64,000 nucleotides of DNA, from assembly GCA_036404435.1 (NCBI GenBank), contig DASWZN010000051.1:1-64000 (forward strand), given 5' to 3'. Source of the stretch: DASWZN01 sp036404435. Its GTDB lineage: Bacteria > Acidobacteriota > Terriglobia > Bryobacterales > Bryobacteraceae. The notes beneath the pieces are model-generated. The model saw nothing but the letters and a program-made list of their open reading frames with translations. It was not told the origin of the DNA and did no database searches. The position numbers and the translations under genes were made by a program. Shown here piece after piece: positions 1-7,844 of the stretch (its first letter is position 1; the number at the start of each line of letters is the position of its first letter).

Positions 1-1
1 G

Positions 2-142
2 CTGATGGCGGGAAGCTGCGGGGACGCATATTACGTGTTTCAGTCAGGCGCTCCCGGCACGGCGGAGATGCGCAAACAGGTGGGCGACGCAAAGCTGCGC
101 GAATACTTCGCCCGATACGCGTGGGTCGATCCGGAGCAGTAA
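2..142 (+). CDS. C-terminal end of an unidentified protein (partial)
   Basis: An open frame runs from the window edge to a TAA at 140-142 and encodes about 46 residues ending YFARYAWVDPEQ. The start lies outside the window. The amino-acid composition looks coding, with an aromatic-rich end. I do not recognise the family from this short tail. The following 246 bases hold no gene I can support. Confidence 0.45.
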   Translation: MMAGSCGDAYYVFQSGAPGTAEMRKQVGDAKLREYFARYAWVDPEQ

Positions 143-254
143 GCGTCGAACGCGGGGGCGCGATCTGCTGCAAATAACGCCCGAGGTGACGCGAGTCTGA
201 ATCACCGCCATCCGTGAGCCGCCGCGAGGGGGACCCACGCAAGGCCGAGAATAG

Positions 255-300
255 CTACCGATAATGACTAACAACGCTCGCTTTCGTCGGGCAACGTTCG
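255..300 (+). repeat. Dispersed intergenic repeat, copy A
   Basis: This is a diverged copy of an intergenic sequence also seen near 2020, 31771 and 45721. It has a CTACCGATAATG-like start, then AACGCTCGC, then GGGCAACGTTCG. The last two blocks align with copy C near 45734-45760 (AACGCTCGC and GGGCAACATTCG). It lies between the partial gene and the hydrolase. Its function is unknown, and calling it a family rests on four short matches. Confidence 0.35.
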
Positions 301-388
301 TGCGGGCGTAAGGAAATGTAGTCGCCTGAAACCCACGGGAACATTGGAGATCTGTGCGCCGTAATCAGTCAGGAGGCTGAAGAATTCT

Positions 389-1393
389 ATGCTGCGCTGC
401 AGACTGTTCGGCGGTCCTATACTGTTCGTTGCACTGCTGGCCCCGCTTCATTCACAGGAGCCCGCTTCTTGGCGGGACCCATCCCCCCTTACCGTACGGT
501 TTGTAACGGTGGAGAAAAACGTTCGGCTGGAAGTGCTCGATTGGGGCGGTTCAGGCAGGCCGGTTGTCCTCCTGGCTGGGGGTGGGAACACGGCGCATGT
601 ATTCGACGAGTTCGCGCCGAGGCTCACGGCTAACTACCATGTCTACGGCATTACGCGGCGCGGGTTCGGCGCGTCCGGTTTCTCAGCGTTGGAGAACGGG
701 GTTGATCGCCTGGGCGCCGACGTGCTGGCCGTCATGGACGCGCTTAGACTCAACAGACCCGTGTTGGTGGGGCACTCCATCGCCGGCGCGGAGCTGAGCT
801 CGGTAGGGACCTCGCACCCGGACCGGGTTGCCGGGCTGGTCTACCTCGAAGCTGGATATCCATATGCGTTCGACAATGGCAAGGGGTCGACGATGAAGGA
901 GTTTCAAGAGATCGGAGGACCTCAACCTCCAACTCCAGGCGACTCCGACTTGGCCAGCTTCAGCGCACTGCAGAGGTGGGATGGGCAAGTGTACGGATTC
1001 CGAATGCCGGAGGCGGAGTTCCGCCAGACCTGGGATTCGACTGCAGACGGACGACCTGTGAAGGCCCGCGATTTTCCGGGCTCGCAAGCGCTTATGACGA
1101 TCATGATGAGCGTCAAGCGGTACACGGATATCCCGGTTCCGGCGCTTGTCATCTTTGCGATCCCCCACGTTCAAGAGAGCTGGATCAACAAGAGCACAGA
1201 TCCGGCAGTGCGGGAAGCGGCCAGAGCCTATTTCACAAGGATTGATGCTCTAGCGGAAAAGCAGGCGAAGGCGTTTGAAGATGGCGTGCAGACTGCGCGT
1301 GTGGTCAGGCTACGGGGTGCGCATTACATATTTCTGTCAAATGAAGCCGACGTCCTGCGTGAAATGCGCGCCTTTCTTGCGGGCCTGAAATAG
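389..1393 (+). CDS. Secreted alpha/beta-fold hydrolase
   Basis: This 334-residue protein starts with a hydrophobic signal-like segment (residues 1-22, ending LHSQ), so export is likely. The fold signature is clear: an oxyanion-type strand VVLLAGGG near residue 58, the nucleophile elbow G-H-S-I-A-G with Ser130, and a C-terminal histidine in RGAHYIFLS at His312. The acidic triad member is not assigned. Family knowledge fits an esterase, lipase or peroxidase-like hydrolase; the substrate cannot be read from sequence. An AGGAGG sits 12 bases before the ATG, a long spacing. The gene appears to stand alone, with no same-strand partner closer than 189 bases. Confidence 0.85.
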   Translation: MLRCRLFGGPILFVALLAPLHSQEPASWRDPSPLTVRFVTVEKNVRLEVLDWGGSGRPVVLLAGGGNTAHVFDEFAPRLTANYHVYGITRRGFGASGFSALENGVDRLGADVLAVMDALRLNRPVLVGHSIAGAELSSVGTSHPDRVAGLVYLEAGYPYAFDNGKGSTMKEFQEIGGPQPPTPGDSDLASFSALQRWDGQVYGFRMPEAEFRQTWDSTADGRPVKARDFPGSQALMTIMMSVKRYTDIPVPALVIFAIPHVQESWINKSTDPAVREAARAYFTRIDALAEKQAKAFEDGVQTARVVRLRGAHYIFLSNEADVLREMRAFLAGLK

Positions 1394-1582
1394 CCGTTGG
1401 ATACCCGGGAGGAAGCGCGAATCCCGATCCGTATGGACCCGCGCACTCGCTGCTCCTGGTGCCTTCATTCGGCGCTGGTGGACCCGGTTGCCGCGGTCGA
1501 CGCGTAGAAGTGGCGGCACGGGTGCGCGGTTGGCCGGCCGCCCACGTCGCCCGAAGCCGGTGTACACTCGTTTCTTAACCAC

Positions 1583-2011
1583 ATGAGCACATTCAAGCAC
1601 TCCATCCTTGAGGCCGCCCTTGTTGGCCTCGAGGCCCGGAAGAAGGGCATTGAGGCTCAGATTGCTGAAGTCCGAGCCATGCTAGGCAGTCGCCCCGGCC
1701 AGGCCGCTACCACGCCAGAAGCCACTCCACGCACGCGCAGGAAGTTCTCCGCTGCGACTCGACGCCGGATGAAGGAAGCCCAGCAGCGTCGGTGGGCCAA
1801 GGTCCGAGGAGAATCTGAGCCGCCAGCGCAAGCCAGACCGGAAGCGCCGAAGGCCAAACGAAAGCTCTCAGCGGCAGGAAGGAAGGCCATCCAAGAAGCT
1901 CTGAGAAGACGCTGGGAGCAAAAGAGAGCGGAAGGTGCGAAGGCAGCACCCGCCCGCAAGAAGGCCGTCATCAAGAAGGCACCGCCGGCAAGAGCGGTTG
2001 GGGTTGGCTGA
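1583..2011 (+). CDS. Short Lys/Arg-rich protein with a duplicated basic helix
   Basis: This 142-residue protein is strongly basic. Residues about 1-35 form a heptad-like helix (ILEAALVGLEARKKGIEAQI). Two related basic motifs follow: RRKFSAATRRRMKEAQQRRW at about residues 52-71 and KRKLSAAGRKAIQEALRRRW at about 93-112. The tail is Ala/Lys-rich and histone-H1-like. Similar S-A-A-x-R-x-x-I-x-x-A-x-x-x-R-W motifs occur in small acidobacterial proteins of unknown role. DNA or RNA binding is inferred only from charge and repeats. There is no signal peptide and no obvious operon partner. Confidence 0.7.
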   Translation: MSTFKHSILEAALVGLEARKKGIEAQIAEVRAMLGSRPGQAATTPEATPRTRRKFSAATRRRMKEAQQRRWAKVRGESEPPAQARPEAPKAKRKLSAAGRKAIQEALRRRWEQKRAEGAKAAPARKKAVIKKAPPARAVGVG

Positions 2012-2019
2012 GGCGAACG

Positions 2020-2047
2020 CTACCGATATGGCTCCATAACGCTGTCG
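2020..2047 (+). repeat. Dispersed intergenic repeat, copy B
   Basis: This copy lies in the gap between the basic protein and the TPR protein. It shares the exact 16-mer ATGGCTCCATAACGCT with copy C at 45724-45739. Downstream, both copies run into an AATCGAT motif (about 2086 here, about 45791 in copy C), so similarity may extend 60-70 bases beyond the core. Confidence 0.45.
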
Positions 2048-2204
2048 CGCCGAAGTGGCGTCGCCAACGGAGGCGGTTGGAGGTAAAATCGATACCAGCC
2101 AGGAGGGCAAAACGGAAGTCCCGGCCAATAGCCAAAGCCGAGGAGGGCAGGGGTATCTCCTGCCGCCGCGACATGGCATAATGAGGCCAGCAGAGGGAAA
2201 CACG

Positions 2205-3425
2205 ATGCAACACCTCCGATGTTTCCTCACTTTGACGGGGCTTGCTTTAGGCTCTATCTTCCCGCAAGTGGTCTTAGCGCAGGGCCGTGGCGGCTTTGGG
2301 CCCGTCGTAGCGGCTCTTGGACCCAACAGCAGCCTGACGCAGCCGGGCAATGGCGGCGGGGAGACGATCGAGCGCGGGTGGTACCTGAACGGGAAGGTGT
2401 TGATGGACGATGGGAGTGCCCCGCCGGAAAATGTCACGATCCAGCGGGTCTGCGGGGGCACCACCAAACCTGTAGCCTACACGGACTCCAAAGGCCGATT
2501 TAGCTTCCAGGTGGGCCAGAGCTCGGATGTCCTGCCGGATGCGAGCGTGGACTCCGGCGAAGAAGGCCGCGTGGCCCTCATGACTCCCCTCGGGACCTCG
2601 ACCCATGAAGGCCGGTTGTTCGGTTACGCCGGCAACCGCCAGTTCGCCGGCTGCGAACTGATGGCGGCCCTGCCTGGCTACCGCTCGGACGTGGTGCAAC
2701 TCGGCTCGAGGAAGTACATGGACAACCCGGACGTGGGCAGCATCGTCTTGCGCCGGCTTGGCAACGTCGAAGGTACGAGTATCAGCGGCACGAGCTACGA
2801 CGCTCCGCATGAGGCCAAGAAGGCCCACGAGAAGGGTCTCGACGCGGAGAAAAGGCAGAAATGGCCGGAAGCGCAGGCGCAGTTCGAGAAAGCGGTAGGA
2901 ATGTACCCGAAGTACGCGGCGGCCTGGTTCGAGCTGGGCAACGCGCTCCAGCGCCAGGGAGAGAAGCCTAAGGCTCGCGATGCGTACCGGAAGTCCGTGG
3001 AGGCGGACCGCAAGTTCCTGAATCCGTATCTTCCGCTTTCGATGATGGCGTTCGAAGAGAAGAACTGGGCGGAGACTGTGGACCTCACCACAACCCTTAC
3101 GCGGCTCGATCCGGTCGATTATCCGCTGGCCTATCTCTTGAACGCCATCGCCAGTGCGAGCCTGGGGAGGCTCGACGCGGCGGAGAACAGCGCGCGCGAA
3201 GCGGTCAGGGTGGACACCAACCACCAGGTCCCGCGAGCGGAATACGTGCTGGGCCTCATCCTCGTGGACAAGCATGACTATGACGGCGCTTTGACTCTGT
3301 TGAGAAGCTACATCCAGCGCGCTCCAAGCGCCCCGGACACCGAGAACATAAAGAAGCAGATCAGCCAGATTGAGACCCTCGCTCGAGCCCAGCCGCAGCC
3401 GCAGGCGGTGGCGGCGCGGCATTAA
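2205..3425 (+). CDS. Secreted TPR protein with carboxypeptidase-regulatory-like domain
   Basis: The open frame extends upstream to 2055, but the ATG at 2205 is chosen because it opens a typical signal peptide (MQHLRCFLTLTGLALGSIFP, likely cut after VVLA) and has AGAGG about ten bases before it. The mature protein has a Gly-rich linker, then a beta-sandwich like the carboxypeptidase regulatory domain (about residues 58-100, YLNGKVLMDDGSAPP...SKGRFSFQVG), then tetratricopeptide repeats from about residue 200 (AAWFELGNALQRQGEKPKAR and following). The length is 406 aa. Such secreted scaffolds are common in Acidobacteriota. A protein-protein interaction role in the periplasm or outer membrane is inferred; no enzymatic motif is seen. 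Confidence 0.85.
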   Translation: MQHLRCFLTLTGLALGSIFPQVVLAQGRGGFGPVVAALGPNSSLTQPGNGGGETIERGWYLNGKVLMDDGSAPPENVTIQRVCGGTTKPVAYTDSKGRFSFQVGQSSDVLPDASVDSGEEGRVALMTPLGTSTHEGRLFGYAGNRQFAGCELMAALPGYRSDVVQLGSRKYMDNPDVGSIVLRRLGNVEGTSISGTSYDAPHEAKKAHEKGLDAEKRQKWPEAQAQFEKAVGMYPKYAAAWFELGNALQRQGEKPKARDAYRKSVEADRKFLNPYLPLSMMAFEEKNWAETVDLTTTLTRLDPVDYPLAYLLNAIASASLGRLDAAENSAREAVRVDTNHQVPRAEYVLGLILVDKHDYDGALTLLRSYIQRAPSAPDTENIKKQISQIETLARAQPQPQAVAARH

Positions 3426-3460
3426 TCAGCTCGCACTCACCTGCCCGCTTGACCAGTTTT

Positions 3461-3637
3461 TCAACAAGCGCCTAGGCCGCGTCCGGAGGATCGTTGGGGC
3501 CCGTTCTGACGGAACTTTCTCCTCCACTCCCACGGCGGCACCGGGGCCTTGTCGGTCTCCAGCCGCCTGGCCTCCCGCGCCGCAGCTTCCAGCCGCGCTA
3601 GTTCCTGGTTGCTTTGCCGCGTGACCGGACAAGGCAT
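3461..3637 (-). pseudogene. Possible small or decayed gene on the minus strand
   Basis: A 58-residue minus-strand frame encodes a charged coiled-coil-like stretch (QELARLEAAAREARRLETDK) followed by a PPWEWRRKFR motif. This composition looks more like real protein than chance. A second minus-strand frame just upstream (about 3640-4000, containing PLPVPPPNDTEQVGELIAQR) also looks coding-like but is in a different frame. The two may be pieces of one frameshifted gene. I recognise no family, so the call is tentative. Confidence 0.3.
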
Positions 3638-4135
3638 CGTCGCCCGCCAGACACGCTGCCGATATCACCAGATAACGCCACGCCTGCGCCGCGAACGATG
3701 GTCTCTTTGGATGTCGCTCAGCGTTTAGCCATCGTGCCACAGCTCCCGCCAGTCTCCCACAACGCCGCAGCGCCAAGTTCTTGTTTGCCGATACGTCCAC
3801 TAGCGACGGCACCGGGAATCGTTGCGCGATCAGTTCGCCAACCTGCTCCGTGTCGTTTGGTGGGGGCACAGGCAGGGGTTGCCCGGTGGCTGTGGGGGGA
3901 ATCTTTACCACGCCGTCATCAACCATCGGCCCGTAATACTTCAAGACTGTGAATGATTTCGTGCTCAAACCGGGTCGGAATCCGGAAGCCACCGGCCGTC
4001 TCGGACGCACCGGGATACCCGGCTATGCCGAATATGCGCAGTGGGCTCGATACATTCTGGTTCCGGAGGTTTGGTGACGATCTCGGCATAGCCCAGAGTT
4101 GTTGGCTCGATACCTACCTGTTGCGTGCCGAACAG

Positions 4136-7100
4136 ATGTGCGCCATGATTGCACTTGTGTTACGGCTGGGGGGATCTAAGCGCTTGAACCCGCGCAGAGA
4201 TCGGGTCGCTGCCGCGTGCAGCTGGGCAGTCGTTTTGGCCCTGCTGGCCGCGGTCGGGATGTGCGGCTGCCGGACGCTGGGCAAACCTGCTGAACCCTTG
4301 CGCACAGTGGGCCAGGTGACGAGCCTCCGGGAAGACGAAATTGCCGCTGGCCGGCACGTTGCACTCCGCGGCGTCATCACTCTGCTGGATCCGGGCTGGC
4401 GGTTGCTGGCGATCCAGGATGAGAGTGGCGGCATGCTGGTGGAGTGGCCGCCACTGCCGGCGAACCTGCGAGTCGGCGACCTAGTCGAGATGACGGGAGC
4501 AACGTCGGTCGACAACCACATCCCTTCGGTCGTCGCCGCCTCGCTCCGTGTCGTTGGGACCGGGTCGTTGCCTCGGCCCCAACCTGCTTCGCCGGACTCG
4601 ATCGCGTGCGGGAACATCCTGTATCGGCTGGTCGAGGTGGAGATCGTGCCCGACGAGGGATCCCTCGGCGACGATGTTCATACCGCGTATTTCGGCGTCC
4701 AGAGGCCCTGCAGCCGGCTGGTCGTGATCGGCAGAATGTTCCCGCAGTACTCTCCTGCAGGTTTGGTCGGGCGGCGGCTCCGCGTGCGCGGTGTGCCTCT
4801 GGCGTTCTATTCTCCTTCGGGAAAGATCGATCATGTGCGCCTGATGTTCGACAACGAATCGGACGTCGATGTATTGGAGTCGCGGCCGGAGGAGACCTCC
4901 CGCGCCGCTGCCTCCGTATCCGGCGCGTTGCCGGAAATCCGATCGGTGAGGGCCGTCAAAGCGCTGCCACGCGCGGAGGCCAGCCGCGGCTACCCGGTGC
5001 GTGTGGAAGGCGTGGTCATCGCTCTCAACCCTCGCTATGATGGCTATTTCCTCCAGGACGGCTCCGCCGGCGTTTTCGTTTTCCTACCCCGCACCCAGGC
5101 TTCCCTCCCGCGGGTCGGCCAACGCGTGCGCCTGTCCGGCCTGACCGACAAGGGCGGATTCGCACCGGTGATCCGGCATCGCTCTCTGGAGGCGCTGGGC
5201 ACCGCTCCTTTGCCCGCACCCGTGAGGATCGAGCCAGGCGACGTCTTTCACGGCTGGGAGGAGAACCTTTGGGTGGAATTCGAAGGGATCGCTACGGCCG
5301 TTGTCACCGACGCCCGTACCCATCAATTGGAACTGTTCGCGGGCCCACGGCGCGTGCTGGTGTGGTTTTCGGAGGGAGATTCTCCGGACAGGCTGCAGTC
5401 GCTGGTAAACGCCAGAGTCCTGGTGCAAGGCGTCTACAGTCCCCTCTTCACAGCTTCCGGAGCGTGGTTGGGTTTTCGTATCTTCACCACTTCTCCCGGC
5501 ATGTTAAAGGTCCTCGATCCACCCGCGGCCGCTGGCGACTTCCGGAGCATCGCCTCGCTTTCGCAGTTCGATGTCCGCGGCGCTCCGCGGCGCCGGTTCC
5601 GAACGGCTGGCGCCGTGACTTACCGCGACACACGTGGCCGGCTGTATCTCCAGGACGGCGACAATTCGCTGCACGTCGTAGGGAACGGGCCGGGCGATCC
5701 GCCGCTCCACACCTGGGCGACGGTGGAGGGATTCCTCTCTCCGGATACGGCGACGCCGCAGCTGGAACACGTGCGTTGGCTGAGCGCGACCCCGGGCTCT
5801 CCCGTAGCGCCGGCTCGCGCGCTGGCGGAATTGCTGGCTTCGGGCGACCTCGACGGCCGTCTGGTCGCAGTTGAAGGTTTTGTGGAGAGCAGGCGCACCT
5901 CGGCCGGCGAGTTGCAGCTCAGTCTGCTGGCCGGGCGCTCGCGATTCACCGCCTCGATGGAAGCGCCTGGCTCCGGCGTTGAGTTTCCGGATTTGCGTCC
6001 GGGAGCGCTGCTGCGCCTCACCGGAGTCCCCGTGGCCGAGCAGTGGAGGAGTTTCGCCGGAGCCCGGCTGGCGACGCTATGGCTTCGCAACGCCAACGAC
6101 ATCGTCGTGCTCCGGCACGCCCCGTGGTGGGACCTGCAGCGCGCGCTGTACGCCGCGTTCGCCGTGTCCTTGCTCCTGATCTTCGTACTCGCCTGGGTAG
6201 TCCGGCTTCGACACAACCTAGCAGTGCAGATGACACTGCGGTCGAAGCTCGAAGAACGTTTGCTGCACGCTCAAAAGCTGGAGAGTGTGGGCCGCCTCGC
6301 GGGGGGAGTGGCCCATGATTTCAATAATTACTTGACCGTGGTTCTGTTCTACACTTCTCAGTTACTCGATTCGTTCCCGGACGCCGGCGCGGTTCGCAGA
6401 CAATTGACCGCCATCCACGACGTCGCCCAGAGAGCGGCTTCCCTCACGGGCCAGCTCCTCGCCTTCAGCCGTAAGCAGTTGCTCCAGCCGGTGCCGTGTG
6501 ATCTGAACGAGATCATTACTCAGGCCAAAGCCACCCTGCTTCCCCTGATCGGCGAGGACATCGAGCTTGTGATTCGCCAGAACAAGGTGGATCGGGTGAA
6601 CATCGATCCTGCCCAGTTTCTGCAAGTTCTGGTCAACCTTGCCGTCAACGCCCGCGACGCGATGCCCAAGGGCGGGAAACTGATCTTCGAAACCGCCACT
6701 CAGGAACTCGGCCCTGAAGATGCGCGGCTTGGCGACGGGCTGCGGCCGGGCCAGTACGTGGGAATCTCCATCACCGACACGGGCGTCGGCATGGATCATG
6801 CGACCCGCCAACGCATTTTCGAACCGTTCTTCACCACCAAGGAGCGTGGGCGGGGAACCGGCCTGGGACTCGCCGTCGTTTTCGGCATCGTCAAACAGAG
6901 CAACGGACATATTGAAGTGCAGAGCAAGCCGGGCGAAGGCTCTTGTTTTCGCATTTACCTCCCGGCAACGGAAGCGGCGGCTCCGGAACCGGAGCCCCAG
7001 GCGCACAAGAGCGAGCGCGCCGGCGCCGAAGTGATCCTGGTTGTGGAAGACCAGGCTGCGGTGCGGACTCTGCTTCGCGGAGGGCTCCAGGCCCGCGGCT

Positions 7101-7432
7101 ACACAGTACTCGATGCCGCCAGCCCGGCGGAGGCGCTCAAGCTGCTGGACGATCCCGCCGCCTCGATCGACCTGCTGCTCACCGACATCGTTATGCCCGA
7201 GATGTCGGGCCGTGCACTGGCGGCTGAGGCGATCCTGAAGCGACCAGGGATTCGTGTCCTTTATATGTCTGGTTACTCCGAAGAAGTGTTCACGGATCAA
7301 AAAGCCGGCAGCGACACCATCTCCTATCTGCAGAAACCCTTCAGCCCCTCCCAAGTCGCCGCCGCCGTTCGCAGCATCCTCGACAGGTCCGAACTCGGAA
7401 CGCCGCCCACTCGGCGGCCTGCCGACGAGTAA
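4136..7432 (+). CDS. Hybrid sensor histidine kinase/response regulator with OB-fold-like extracytoplasmic array
   Basis: This protein is about 1098 residues long. The ATG at 4136 (or 4145) is preferred over the longer frame from 3953 because it places an N-terminal hydrophobic segment (VVLALLAAVGMCGC) at the start; no strong ribosome site helps decide. Residues about 55-640 hold repeated beta-rich units with VEGVV...YFLQDGSAGVFV...VGQRVRLSG patterns, typical of OB-fold-like modules. One membrane span follows (about 671-691, ALYAAFAVSLLLIFVLAWVV). The cytoplasmic part has a HisKA box with the phospho-acceptor in GGVAHDFNN (His about 726), an HATPase domain (N-box NLAVNARDAM, DTGVGMD, GTGLGLAVV) and a C-terminal receiver with the phospho-acceptor Asp in LLTDIVMPEMSG (about 1017) and the conserved Lys in LQKPFS. 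It is a complete phosphorelay protein; its ligand and output partner are unknown. Confidence 0.9.
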   Translation: MCAMIALVLRLGGSKRLNPRRDRVAAACSWAVVLALLAAVGMCGCRTLGKPAEPLRTVGQVTSLREDEIAAGRHVALRGVITLLDPGWRLLAIQDESGGMLVEWPPLPANLRVGDLVEMTGATSVDNHIPSVVAASLRVVGTGSLPRPQPASPDSIACGNILYRLVEVEIVPDEGSLGDDVHTAYFGVQRPCSRLVVIGRMFPQYSPAGLVGRRLRVRGVPLAFYSPSGKIDHVRLMFDNESDVDVLESRPEETSRAAASVSGALPEIRSVRAVKALPRAEASRGYPVRVEGVVIALNPRYDGYFLQDGSAGVFVFLPRTQASLPRVGQRVRLSGLTDKGGFAPVIRHRSLEALGTAPLPAPVRIEPGDVFHGWEENLWVEFEGIATAVVTDARTHQLELFAGPRRVLVWFSEGDSPDRLQSLVNARVLVQGVYSPLFTASGAWLGFRIFTTSPGMLKVLDPPAAAGDFRSIASLSQFDVRGAPRRRFRTAGAVTYRDTRGRLYLQDGDNSLHVVGNGPGDPPLHTWATVEGFLSPDTATPQLEHVRWLSATPGSPVAPARALAELLASGDLDGRLVAVEGFVESRRTSAGELQLSLLAGRSRFTASMEAPGSGVEFPDLRPGALLRLTGVPVAEQWRSFAGARLATLWLRNANDIVVLRHAPWWDLQRALYAAFAVSLLLIFVLAWVVRLRHNLAVQMTLRSKLEERLLHAQKLESVGRLAGGVAHDFNNYLTVVLFYTSQLLDSFPDAGAVRRQLTAIHDVAQRAASLTGQLLAFSRKQLLQPVPCDLNEIITQAKATLLPLIGEDIELVIRQNKVDRVNIDPAQFLQVLVNLAVNARDAMPKGGKLIFETATQELGPEDARLGDGLRPGQYVGISITDTGVGMDHATRQRIFEPFFTTKERGRGTGLGLAVVFGIVKQSNGHIEVQSKPGEGSCFRIYLPATEAAAPEPEPQAHKSERAGAEVILVVEDQAAVRTLLRGGLQARGYTVLDAASPAEALKLLDDPAASIDLLLTDIVMPEMSGRALAAEAILKRPGIRVLYMSGYSEEVFTDQKAGSDTISYLQKPFSPSQVAAAVRSILDRSELGTPPTRRPADE

Positions 7433-7844
7433 CCTGGAATGGAACAAACTCGCTCTACAGACGTCCACGTCGATCGGGGAAACGGCCAGCACTGAAACGG
7501 CATGATGTGGCTGGCGGAATCTCCGAGCGCATGACGCGCCATCCGGAGACAGTCCTGTGGATGCCCGCGTGGCGCCGCGCCAGGTTGCCGTCCGACGCAC
7601 AACGGCGCAACATGGCGCTCGCCGCCTCGAGGAAGGCTTCCGATAAGGCCGCATATCGTTCGGGTTTCAGTGTCCGCCCGCAGGTGCCTTTGCCCGGGGA
7701 GGAGAGGCGCGGTCATTGCTCGTAAAGCTGTTATCGCCAGTTCTGTCACCGGCGGCGCGTTGCAAGTTCGCTCTCCCAGAGGCGAACAAGATCCCGCTTC
7801 AAGCGGCAGCGCATCGATTCACGTCCGGGCCTACTTGTACAAGT
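7433..7844. other. Gene-free stretch between hybrid kinase and permease
   Basis: About 410 bases lie between the kinase stop and the convergent permease stop. Short frames on both strands are Arg/Pro-rich and show no family features. I see no convincing gene, tRNA or repeat here. Confidence 0.5.

Noticed and set aside
255..300. Integron attC-like site (TAACAACGC start near 270)
   Set aside because: The matching GTTRRRY-type right end and the two-arm palindrome are missing, and the recombinase at 31801 lacks the integron-integrase insert.
3953..4135. 61-codon upstream extension of the hybrid kinase
   Set aside because: The translated stretch is not hydrophobic or conserved-looking and would bury the apparent signal/lipobox segment.
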